Source: Adiantum capillus-veneris (Eukaryota > Streptophyta > Polypodiopsida > Polypodiales > Pteridaceae). From it: a stretch of 64,000 nucleotides of DNA. The DNA lies in the NCBI GenBank assembly GCA_014529385.2, contig CM043959.1, positions 12,253,309-12,317,308 of the forward strand, in the 5' to 3' direction. Both the position numbers and the translations under genes were made by a program. Within the stretch, counting starts at the first letter, position 1. Each line of letters begins with the position of its first letter. The notes below the pieces were generated by a model, which saw only the letters and a program-made list of their open reading frames with translations, searched no databases and was not told where the DNA came from. Shown here in pieces: positions 10,317 through 20,074 of the stretch.

Positions 10317-10560
10317 GTTTACCTTCCCTTTATTTGCTTAGTATTGACCTCTGTACTAGTAGACATCACTTATATTTTTCGAGGTCAGTACCAAGCAAAC
10401 AGGGGCATCGAACAAAGTGGTCTTCCCTTATTCACTTGATACTGACCAAGGAAAAGTGTAAAAGCAAACATCCTATGGTAAAGACGATGGTCAGTACCAA
10501 GCGAACAGGTGCAGCAAACAGGGTTTACCTTCCCTTATTCGCTTGGTACTGACTACACAA
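10317..10560. repeat. Hairpin array, right part
   Basis: Two further units of the array at 8,686-9,325 resume after the insertion (ggtcagtaccaagca near 10,382; ggtcagtaccaagcgaacagg near 10,490, closed by ttcgcttggtactgac near 10,536). They are more diverged than the left units and differ in the spacer. Confidence 0.75.
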
Positions 10561-10976
10561 AATACAAGTGCACAAAAGGGTAGTAAGTAGCATACCTCTT
10601 CACTGTGTGTAGAGTTCTGCGTCACTAAAGCAATGCAGAACAGGAGTAAGAGAAGGATGCGCGAGAGTAAGAGGTGATGCGCAAAAAGAGTTGGGATGGT
10701 TTGCTTACCGCGTAGCATCGATGGGGGTAGAGTTAATTAAAATGATGGGCAGTAGAGGACGCAAAAAGAGGTAGAATAGTTGAAATGTTTGGCGGGGGCA
10801 CTGTCTCTAAACTTAGAATGCTTACCTCGGCGAGGGTGACAACTTCACTTATGCGCATGATTACACGCGAGATTGTGGTTGGTAAATCGTACTACATGGG
10901 AATCTGAGACCATTTATTATTGGTTGTCCTTGTGAGTGCAGCCCACGTGCCTTTTTCGAGTGACCGTTTAGGGTCA
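10561..10976. other. Spacer with no recognised feature
   Basis: About 410 bases between the hairpin array and the next tandem repeat. Short open frames here are not supported by composition or similarity. I see nothing recognisable. Confidence 0.4.
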
Positions 10977-11345
10977 ATCAGACGCCAATCGCCCTTGCAG
11001 TCGCCATCTCCATCTCCAAGTGGAACAAACAGATCGTCGTTGCCTTTTCCTTTTCTGCGCTCTTCCCCTTGGCCAGCTCTCGTGATCCTGCGTTTAGAGT
11101 CAGACGCCGATCGCCCTTGCAGTCGCCATCTACATCTCCAAGTAGAACAAACAAATCGCCGTTGCCTTTGCGTTTTCTGCGCTCTTCCCCTTGGCCACGT
11201 CTCGTGATCCTGCGTTGAGAGTCAGACGCCGATCACCCTTGCAGTCGCCATCTCCATCTCCAAGTAGAACAAACAAATCGCCGTTGCCTTTGCCTTTTCT
11301 GCGCTCTTTCCCTTGGCCACCTCTCGTGATCCTGCGTTGAGCGAC
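10977..11345 (+). repeat. Three-unit 122-bp tandem repeat
   Basis: Three near-identical units of about 122 bases, located by gacgcc at 10,981, 11,103 and 11,225. Each carries cagtcgccatct, gaacaaac and ttctgcgctctt and ends ctcgtgatcctgcgtt. It is unrelated to the hairpin arrays on either side. Overlapping frames on both strands are by-products of the repetition. Confidence 0.85.
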
Positions 11346-11683
11346 CTCCACTGGGTTGAGTTCTTTATTGCCGCGTCGCCATCGCCACCTTCTGGTTCTT
11401 GCTGTCAGCGGCCTGCGACATCACCATCCAACTCGGCGCCATTGGATATTGCAGAGGCAAGTTCTTTCTCCCTGTCTCTCTCCCCTTCTTGTGTGTTGTT
11501 AACTGTGTGCGCACCGAAGCCACTGCGTTAGGGTAAGATTAAAAGTCTCAAACCGCATGGTTGGAATAATTACTCCTTATGTGACCGTGCCTGAGTTTGG
11601 GCATAGTGAGTGAGTAGGCCTATATATCTATCACTGATAACATTAGATGCTCTGTTCTTATCCATCTGTTCCGAATGCTTGGG

Positions 11684-12050
11684 TCAGAACCAAGCGAATA
11701 GGACCCTTCGGAGATTCTTGGGCCCTTATTCGATTGGTTTTGACTCAAGTGACGTCACCTTTTATGACATTAGCGCACAGGACAGAACCAAGCGAATAGG
11801 GCCCTTGGGAGATTCTTGGGCCCCTATTCACTTGGTTCTGACTCAAGTGGCGTCACCTTTTATGACATTAGCGCACGGAACAGAACCAAGCAAATAGGGC
11901 CCTTCGGGGATTCTTGGGGCCCCTATTCGCTTGGTTCTGACTCAAGTGACGTCACCTCTTATGACATTAGCGCATGGGACAAAACCAAGCGAATAGAGAC
12001 CTTGAGAGGTACTTGAGGCTCATTATTCGCTTGGTTATGACACCAAATAG
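11684..12050. repeat. Tandem array of ~98-bp hairpin units
   Basis: Units start at about 11,686, 11,784, 11,882 and 11,981 (spacing 98). Each begins cagaaccaagcgaatagg and ends with the near complement cctattcgcttggttctg, followed by a constant spacer containing caagtgacgtcacc and gacattagcgca. The stem core accaagcgaa is the same as in the 106-bp array at 8,686, while spacers differ. The array ends about 25 bases before the acceptor of the copy B plus-strand gene. The spacer holds the palindrome TGACGTCA, a classical bZIP-type site, which may or may not matter. Confidence 0.85.
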
Positions 12051-12073
12051 TTTTGGCTTGCTTTTTCTTTCAG

Positions 12074-13589
12074 TCATGGGAATCATAGTCCTGGAAACAG
12101 ACGTTGTGAGAGAGGATACATGTGAAGAAAAACTATTCACGTTCTTATACAACGCCCGTGCTCATCACCATGCACCAGAAGTATCAGGAATGTTTAATGC
12201 AGAGTTTTCTATACAGAGGATTATAGATTGCTCATTTGAGTACCTACAAACCCATTTGCAACAGTATGAGGCAGTCACTTGTGACAATTCCATGACAGTT
12301 GATGGCTTGAGATATGTGCAGTTTGACCCAGAAGAAGAGCGGGTAGAGGTATTAAAGGAAACATTTGATGTGGGCTTAACTCTTGATTCTCTTGCGGATG
12401 CAGCAATAGGGTGCAAGCAAGAAAGTCCAAGTAAGGAAGTGACTTTGCCTCTGAATTGCGCTCCCAGCTTTGCTATGGCGGGCGCCACCCACTATGTTCT
12501 GCTCACAGATATCATGCATGAGCTCAATATATGGGAGGACTACTGCCTAGCTGCAATTGTGAATTTTTGTGAGGCAGACATAAGGTTTGTGGATGATGAT
12601 GGAGTGGACCAACATCTTATTGCTGACACAGCTGTCCGCGACTCACAGTTCACTTCAGGGTGGCAACTGATCAAAGATACATTCAATGAAGCGAAGTCCG
12701 GAGAGGCCAATTTGCCAACAGATGAGCAGTTTGAATCGACAAAAAAACAACTCGGCTTGGAAAACATGGGTAGGCCCGTGGCATCCAGAGATCAAGTAAT
12801 GAATAGTCAGTCTATTCACTTGTAGGGGAGGTCGATGCTGAAAATGGACGAGAATCAGATGGTAACTTTTGTCGTGCATTCATATGGTATTGGAGATGCC
12901 CCAGTGATACAATATCATGATCATTTTTTTTGTTGACAGGTGCTAGTGTATAATGATAGTTTCCTTAGAAGAGCTGGAGGCTCACGGCAAGGGCCTATCA
13001 TCACTGGTGTCCAAGGCAAGGATGCAGCTTTGTCTCACTACATCGGGCGTTTCAACCACAAAAAGGTTTGTAGAAACAATTTAAGTACTTGGCAATTGTA
13101 CTCATCTCACTTACAACCCATAAATTCATTAAAATTTTTATGTAGATCATAATATACAACAAGGAATACTCCGAGGACAATGCAAAGTTCCCATTGTTTG
13201 CAATGAAAGTTATTACAAGATTGTGTGGTGGGCAACCCCTCCCACTAAACGCAGAAAGACTAATTCTGATTGAGAAACAGTTTTCTCCACGCGTATTTGG
13301 CATTGGGTATGGGTGCCAAGCACTCAGAGCCCCCTATTTCATGTCCTACACAGCTCAGGCTCTGGCTGCAGGGGTTGAAGACCCGGAGAGCTTAGATCCA
13401 TACAACAAGCGGCTATTTCTGAGGGAAAGAAGACGCCTGATGCCCGTGGGGATGCTCCCATCAACAGAGGAACGAGCTCGTCTACAGAGCTTGCACATCA
13501 AAGAGGTACAAAGTGAGGAAGAAGGAGGTGCATCAAAGAGGATAAAAACGACGAGCTCAGGTCCATCTTCTCCCGCTCCTAACTCGTGA
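12074..13589 (+). pseudogene. Plus-strand gene of convergent pair, copy B (unknown function)
   Basis: The acceptor tttcag near 12,073 opens exon 1 (ATG 12,076, MGIIVLETDVVREDT). Exon 1 runs to donor gtaact at 12,862, with a single TAG at 12,823-12,825. Exon 2 is 12,940-13,065 (LVYNDSFLRRAGG) and exon 3 is 13,146-13,589, ending in a polar tail with a basic KRIKT motif that could be a nuclear signal. It aligns along its length with copy A (for example LLTDIMHELNIWEDYCLAAI against FLHDVQSIFYLREDFSLAII, and LCGGQPLP against LGGPVLP). Copy A appears to lack the intron at 13,066-13,145. No domain is recognised. The 3' end overlaps the opposing transposase-like ORF by about 33 bases. This is the better preserved of the two copies. 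Confidence 0.6.
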
Positions 13590-14511
13590 CCGTCGCCACA
13601 TCGCATGGCGTTCCGCTGCATTTGAAGCTCCCCAAGCCATTTGTTTCTTCTCTTTGTGGATATGTTGTAAAGACCGTGTAATTTCTGAAGTCTTAAGAAG
13701 TTCCTTCTGCCTTGCTCTATGAATTAGTTGTCTATAAGTCCATAGGTGTAACTCTAATAGGCTATTGGCCTTATCTTTTCCTCCCCCATGTCTAGTGTGC
13801 TTAAAATAACCTGTTCTTGCCATGTAGTGGGTTTTTTCCATGCCTTGTGTGGACCATATTGATAGTGATCCGTATGTCTTGGCAAAATATGGACCATGGT
13901 TGAACAGTATGTGCTGCATTGAAATAAAACAAAATGGTCAGTAGAGTACAATTTGAAATTTTGTTTTGTATACGTAGAATGCCAACCCACCATGTAATGT
14001 GTGATATGTTGCCCACCCCACCATGTAAGGTAAACCTTTTTCCAATCCAGCAAGGCTGCTTGAAATGATGTGAGCTTACTTTGGTCCCAAGAATGCTGCT
14101 TAACGTAGTGGAAAATTTTATCTAGTGATTTCCACACGTTCGCCTTGTGATTTTAGATTCCCCACCACCAACATTGTCTTTAACCACTTTATGTAACTGT
14201 TTCCATTTGTTGAAGAGGTTTCTCCTTTCTTCTCTATCTGAGTCTTTGAGGCTAAACCTAAGAAACCTTCTTGCCTTCACTCCGCCTATCAATGCTTTCC
14301 TCAGTACCTTGTACTGACTTTGAGACATCTTAGGGTCCTCTTCGATTTTGACATTGCCTCCATGCAAACCAATGTCTGAGAGCACTCCCTCTAATGCTTT
14401 GATCACTCTTTTCGACTCTCTGGCTTTAATGTCCATGCAAAACATATGTAGAAATGAACCACCTTTTCAATTATCGACAGAGTGCATGAAGTGTACAGAC
14501 GTGACATTACC
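13557..14511 (-). pseudogene. Transposase-like gene of convergent pair, copy B (5'-truncated)
   Basis: This retains the C-terminal half of the copy A protein: a CTLHALCR motif near 14,490 followed by a frame break, GVLSDIGLHGGNVKI near 14,345-14,390, IGGVKARRFL near 14,262-14,292, then SLDKIFHYVKQHSWDQ, and the terminal STQGMEKTHYMARTGYF ... HTRHGGG motif near 13,785-13,855. A reads LSDMGLHGGNVKI and THYMV in the same places. The N-terminal exons, including GDLK and the CxxC pair, are missing. Homology stops abruptly near 14,511, where Ty3/gypsy-derived sequence begins, so truncation by or next to that element is likely. It would be inactive as it stands. Confidence 0.55.
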
Positions 14512-14689
14512 TACTCGGAGCAGATTTTACTGTCTTTACAAACCATCAAATTTTACGCTACTTCTTGTCATAGAAGCAACTATCGAAAAAGCAGATGTGG
14601 TGGGAAAACATCTTATCACAGTTTCACTTCCAGATTGCAAACATCTTATCACAGTTTCACTTCGAGATTGTCTATGTGTAGGGACAGAA

Positions 14690-15737
14690 GAATTTGGTGG
14701 CAGATGCTTTGTCTTAGAAGCCATTGGTTCTGGCTATTTCTGCAATACATCATAAGAGCTTCGAGGATATGGTCGATCAGTATGCCACAGATACAGATTT
14801 TGCAAACATTTTCACACGGATACGGGATGGGGAGACAGTAGCGGGATATTCCATTCGGGATGGCTACTTGATGAGGAAAATTATGTTGTGCGTTACACAG
14901 CTGTTGAGGGAAAAGATTATGACCGAATGCCACTGTCCACCTTTTACGGGTCACCGTGGCATTGCTACCACCTTAAAAGGGGTAGAGAGATACTTTTTTT
15001 GGCCGAGACTCAAGAAGGATGTGGACGAGTTTGTGCGCAGTTGCTTCGTATGCCAAAAGGTCAAGTTTGACACGCATAAAGCACAGGGATTGTCACAGCC
15101 TTTGCCCATACCCATCCGCCCTTGGGAAAGTATTGCAATATATATCATTTTTTATCTCCCAAGAACACAGAGTGATCACGATGGTATCTAGACTGTTATT
15201 GACAGATTAAGCAAGCAAGCTCATTTCATTCCAATGAAGAAAAAAGCCAAGCCGGATCATTTAGCGTGACTGTTTGTGGCCCAGATCTTCAGATTACATG
15301 GCATGCCCGAAACGATTGTCTCTGACAGGGACCCCACATTCACGAGTTTGTTTTGGAAGGCAATTTGGGGGAACATTGGCACACGGTTGCAGTTCTCGTC
15401 ACCTTTCCACCCGCAAACTAATGGGCAATCTGAGATTGCCAATTCAGTGGTACTAGATTTATTGAAGTCTTACATCTCGGATCAGAAGACTCAATGGGAA
15501 AAGTATTTACCTTTGGTGAAATTTGCCTACAACAACACAATACACTCTTCGACAGGGAAGGCGCCATTTGAGATTATTGAAGGTGCTACGAAGGTTCCAC
15601 CCTTTCTAAGCACGAAAGATAAGATTTTTGAAGCCGATGAGTACACATGCGACTTGGTCACATCTTTGGCCAAGGTCCGCGAGACTTTGCAAAAGTCTCA
15701 GAAGACAAAAAAAGGCAACAGATTTCCATCGTCGTGA
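14690..15737 (+). pseudogene. Chromovirus integrase
   Basis: Encodes the zinc-binding H2C2 domain (HCPPFTGHRGIATTL, with CFVCQKVK closing the finger, about 14,930-15,065) and the integrase core (DRLSKQAHFIP, then SDRDPTFTSLFWK with the second Asp, then the FHPQTNGQSEIAN region that carries the catalytic Glu, and YNNTIHSSTGKAPFE). In-frame stops at 15,189-15,191 and about 15,270 and a frame change after 15,710 break it. The element would splice viral DNA ends into the genome; here it is a relic. Confidence 0.88.
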
Positions 15738-15891
15738 TTTGAAATTGAAGGAGAATGATTGGATGCTCTTATGTTTTGAGAAGGCACGCCTGAGAAAGAA
15801 GAAGGGAAAGGAGAGACTTTTTCCAAAGCTTAGTATGTGATACTACGGACCTTTCCAGATCTCCTAAAAGATAAATGATGTCTCCTTCCGA

Positions 15892-16200
15892 TTGAAGCTG
15901 CCGGACACTTCGAGGATTCACAATGCTTTTTATGTGAGTCTTTTGAAGCCTTTTAAAGGCGATGTGCCTGAAGATGGAGAGCCTGATGAGCAACCCGAAG
16001 TGGAAGAAAACGAGGAGATCCTTGTTCCAGAACAGATATTGGCACATAAGGACAGAAAGATTAAGGGTAAAGTGAGAAGGTGGTTCTTGGTTAAATTCAA
16101 GAATTATCCTGCATTGGATGCGAAGTGGATGGAGGAGGAGGAACTAGCAAATACTTCTCAGATTATGAAACTTTACCTTGAAGCTTTTGGTTTAGCATAG
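15892..16200 (+). pseudogene. Chromovirus integrase C-terminus with chromodomain
   Basis: After frame breaks at 15,740-15,890 the frame reads the standard linker (LPDTSRIHNAFYVSLLKPF). A chromodomain follows: ILVPEQILAHKDRKIKGK, VRRWFLVKFKNYPALDAKW, then EEELANTSQIM. This is the family position where chromoviruses carry a histone-mark-reading module that directs insertion into heterochromatin. The segment ends at a stop at 16,198-16,200. The frame itself is intact from 15,892. Confidence 0.9.
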
Positions 16201-16796
16201 TCTATTCCAAATGGAACCCCATTCAACTTGGCTGGATATCTGGTGCAGTGGGTATGCACAAGAGGAGAGTTACTCCGCTCCTTTGTCAGCATATGCCTCG
16301 ATTTTTGATACTAGAGTCACTTATGTCTCTTTGAGCTTCAGGGATACTGAGAGATGACAGTATTCTGCTGTATGACTTTATGAAATGGAATTCCGGATAA
16401 TATGATACTGATTTGTTCTTGACTTGTTTAAGTGCAGGAATTGATATACTAAATGACTGTAGTATTTTGGTCTGAATGATCTCGATAGACATGGTTGCAA
16501 TAGGGATTAGTCAATCGGGCATCTATGAGGTCCTTAGTGAATCTAGATGCAATTGCTAATTGCATTGCCGATAAATCATGGTCTGAGATCCGAATGAATG
16601 TTGAATGTGATTTGTCATGTGATGTCCTATAATGTCATGTGATGTCATGTGATGTGATTGTCGATTGGTACATGTGCTAGATGTGTGTTCCTAACGCGTT
16701 GGTACTAACAGTCAGTGTTTGCTAAGACAGTTTATGGCTTCTGTCTGTTTTGTAGGCGTAATCGAGGGCGATTACAATGCTTTCAAGAGGGGGGTA
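16201..16796 (+). other. Chromovirus 3' untranslated stretch
   Basis: No coding sequence. It holds a short tandem stretch of gtgatgtcat-like units near 16,612-16,660 and ends in a purine tract (caagaggggggta at 16,784-16,796) directly before the LTR, the expected plus-strand priming site. Confidence 0.6.
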
Positions 16797-17380
16797 TGTC
16801 ACAAACTGGTGACGTGGCTACCCAGTGCACACACAGACCCACCCCCGGCTGGCATACCCTTGGAGAACCTTGCTGAAATACTGAGGTGGCATGTCAGTAT
16901 GGCAGCCCCGGAAAACGCGGTGCACTTCGCGGAAAATCAGCCACGTGGCACTGCTGTACGGAAACCCGCTTTTTGCGGCACTGTTTACGGCAAGACAGCA
17001 GCAGCCTTTGATTTGCTTTTTCTACGCAATAAGCAAGAGAGAGATAACATTATTTTTGAAAGCTTTTGATGTATAGCTTTTGGAGCTCTGCTTTTGGCAT
17101 CCCTTGTAAACCCTTTAAATAAGTGGGCAGGCTTCCCACTTCTCAGAGCATCTGAGAGTGAGAGCCTCCCACTCACTTGTACTTTGAGCTACAAATTAAT
17201 ACAAAAAGAAATATTGGAAAGGGCACCAGTCTTTGGGACCAATATCTCTAGGCACGGAACTCCGCCGGGCCAGTGTCGAATCAATTGTGAACGGTGAACT
17301 GTTTTGAAGTGAAATTCTTGTGGTGTCGTGGTAGAATCTTGACTAGGAGTGTCCAAGTCGGCCCTTACTATATCAGTTTC
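16797..17380 (+). repeat. Chromovirus 3' LTR (right end unclear)
   Basis: Begins TGTCACAAACTGGTGACGTGG immediately after the purine tract (split here as TGTCACAAACTG and GTGACGTGG). Its start and a later segment (ggcaccagtctttggg, gaactccgcc, gtgaa) resemble the LTR at 27,097-27,779, so the two LTR families are related. A plausible end lies between about 17,300 and 17,380, but I cannot fix the closing CA. Confidence 0.6.
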
Positions 17381-17779
17381 CTTCATGCATAATTTATGAG
17401 ATCTCCCTAGAGACAGATATGCTAGTCATCCCCCAACAGCTAGCACTACAAGGGGACACAGCATGTTGGTATAGGCAGATGACATCATGGTTTCAGTCAC
17501 ATGGCTTCAGCATGTATAGACTGCCTCCATTCTAGTACTCCTTGGATGCACCTTCCCTTTCTCTCACACGGACAGAGATCGCTAGACTTATATGTCAGGA
17601 TTTGATTCAAATAGATACCAACAGCACATGGATACAGCCGGTACAAGAGTTGGGCACGAAGATGACTTTCTATAAAGAGCATCTCCTTCAACTATTAGAA
17701 GATGGATATGGGCCTATGTGTACACTTATTTATCCTATGGGATACGATGTGGTATTGGTCAGATGCGCACATCATCGCA

Positions 17780-18497
17780 TCAGCTAGCAGAAGCCAGGAT
17801 ATGCTAGTTGTGTCGTATAGAGCCACAGACAAGAGATACATCACATTTGTCATTGTCCGGTATACTATGAGATATGAGGCCGCTTTCACTCTCTATTCAG
17901 AGAGGGCTTTGGACCGTTGGCTAGTCATGAGATATCACAATCAGAGATGCCTCGGATTGTTTTTGCTAGAGCTGCGCAGACACAGGGAGAGTCTCAGAGG
18001 AGACCAAGCAATGGGAGACAATTACAGAGGGAGATCACTGACTTCTTTAGGACTCACCAGTCAGATGAGCATGCTTCACAGCATACTTTAGAGCTCACTT
18101 CTACCATAGGTAAATTCGTGGACAGAGCCACTAAGCTCGGAAGAGCTAGACGCCCACGTCTATGGAGGTAACCACGACATCGACGGAGGCTCCATCAAAG
18201 AATCTGGACTATTCTAGCACGACATGGGAGACGCCCAGTACGACTATTTACAGAGGCGGACATTGGCGAAGCTCTTCAACGATCGATGCAATACTTTCTC
18301 GAACAACGCCCGATGCCGAGCATCCTCGGGCATGGATGATGATGATGATGACTTCAGTTTGACAATCTTAATCTTTCAGATTAGTCTTTCACTCTACTTC
18401 ATTTTATTTATGTAACCAGACATTGGATTAGATCCACAAGGATTGTATCAGTTTGGTCATTTTGGCCTTTTGAAGACGTTTAATATAACATTTCATT

Positions 18498-18556
<59 letters not shown>
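17780..18556 (+). repeat. Unidentified repeat family, copy 1 (plus)
   Basis: Homologous to 47,302-48,045 on the opposite strand. Shared phrases include ttgtcattgtccggtatact, cgaggctccat-like text and aagacgtttaatataacattt. Both copies end in a TC tract. One frame is similar in both: EMPRIVFARAAQTQGES, then PRHRRRLHQRIWTILARHG and GRRPVRLFTEADI. A protein-coding origin is therefore likely, but I recognise no domain. Sequence from about 17,400 to 17,780 may be its 5' part. Confidence 0.6.

Positions 18557-18590
<34 letters not shown>
18503..18590. repeat. (TC)n followed by (CA)n microsatellite
   Basis: Pure TC repeat to about 18,556, then pure CA repeat to about 18,590. It forms the end of the repeat copy at 17,780-18,556. 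Confidence 0.9.
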
Positions 18591-18591
<1 letters not shown>

Positions 18592-20074
18592 TCTTTGCCT
18601 TTATCTAAGCTTTGATACTAAACCCTGCTAAATGTGTAATACCACATCTATGGGGCTACACTTAATTCTCAAAAGGCAGTGCCTTAGATTTGAGGGCTCT
18701 CCAATATGGAGGGCCTATGGGAGGAGCCTTCTTACAAGGTCAAAACTCATGTAGGCTCATAGAGTCGTACCAAAATTCTAATTTTGCTGACATAAGCTGT
18801 ATAAAATTGAAGCATCCGATACATCACCAACCAGCACTCCTGTTGTACAATCCTTTTGCAATGTAGCAAAGATCACACAAAGCTTGGAGAAGGTGAATCA
18901 TATAGTTCTATATAGATTGGGTTATACATTACTACTTTCGATGTAGCAAGAGAAAAATTAGGGAAAGGTACGATGTGCAAGAAAGGACCATAAGAGAAAT
19001 TAAGAGCTAAAGGACAGGGATTAGAAATCCACTTGAAATATGAAATCTGCACTCCAAATACCTTTGGTTATTATGGAAAATCAAAATTGGAGGAACAAGT
19101 GCTGATTTATACATTTCAGCTAATTAGAAATGTGTAAGTAAACATGGTATTAAGCCAAACGTTGATACAGAAAGAAAGCACTTCTGATATTGATGCTGCC
19201 TTTTTGTAAGGCTTTGTGGATCTTGCATGCTGGAACAAGCTTGTAAATCACAAATAAATGTTGAACACTCCCTTACAACAAACAGGCATTGAGTGTGGGA
19301 AGATTAAGGTAACATAGATGCTGAACGCCATCTGTCTCATACAGATGCATCCTCTACACTCTTTTTTCATGGCAACTTGAACATGGATTTTTCAGCATTC
19401 CTTGATTAGTTTCAGCTGAGAGAATGTAATGTTGATTCTTTTGAAGTGTCATGCTCCATAGTCAGGCTCTGTTGCTTTTTCGCCACAGTAGTATTGCTAT
19501 AGCGCACGCACGTGCGCACACACACACATACTCACCAAAGGTTCTGACAGCAGTGGGGTCAATGGAGTTGTGTGATACCTTTCAGTTTGCAAAGGTCTTT
19601 CAAATGAATAATCCTAAACGAAGCCATCGTCATGTTTGAAAAATTGACATATTTTTTACACTGTACTATGGTTTATGAAAGAGCTCTTTGTTGGTGTCTA
19701 TGGAAAACAGCTATTAAACAGCCATTGTATGGTATCATCCAAGAAATATTATCAAAGCTTGCGTACAGGACATTGGAAAAATGAGCCAAATACATGGTAC
19801 GATATACAGGTTTGACTATACATGTAAATGACCGTGGACACAAGCATATGATGTGTGCAAAATGATACAATTGAATGATATAAACTTGGCAAATGTCCTC
19901 CTCTCTTACTTTTCGTGTTTGACAAACAGAGAGGTTACTTCAAGAGAGAAATTCTGAAGAATGTACATGAGTATTTACAACAACAACTAAATCTATACTA
20001 TATACCAATGGTAATCTTTGAATGTGCAATCTTAGGAGCCCATACATGACAAGGAGCAAAGTGCTTGATGCAAG
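18591..20074. other. No gene recognised; 3' flank of the RING-H2 gene
   Basis: AT-rich sequence with a short (CA)n near 19,501-19,530. The part just below 20,074 should hold the 3' untranslated region of the minus-strand RING-H2 gene. No open frame here looks coding. Confidence 0.5.

Larger units (their letters stand above)
14512..17380 (+). mobile_element. Ty3/gypsy chromovirus, 5'-truncated
   Basis: Contains, in order, the last residues of RNase H (NLVADALS near 14,690-14,715), integrase, chromodomain, a 3' untranslated stretch, a purine tract and a 3' LTR. Gag, protease and reverse transcriptase are absent. Before integrase, a 36-base unit (acatcttatcacagtttcac) is tandemly repeated at about 14,606-14,663. 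The right boundary of the LTR is not certain. Confidence 0.85.

Noticed and set aside
8686-12050. CRISPR-like reading of the regularly spaced repeats
   Set aside because: Units are contiguous tandem repeats with internal hairpins and conserved spacers, in a plant nuclear context with no cas genes.
1-14511. Interpreting the histone-bearing block as a giant-virus insertion
   Set aside because: No capsid, DNA polymerase or other viral hallmark genes are visible, and the genes contain spliceosomal introns. A DNA transposon fits better.
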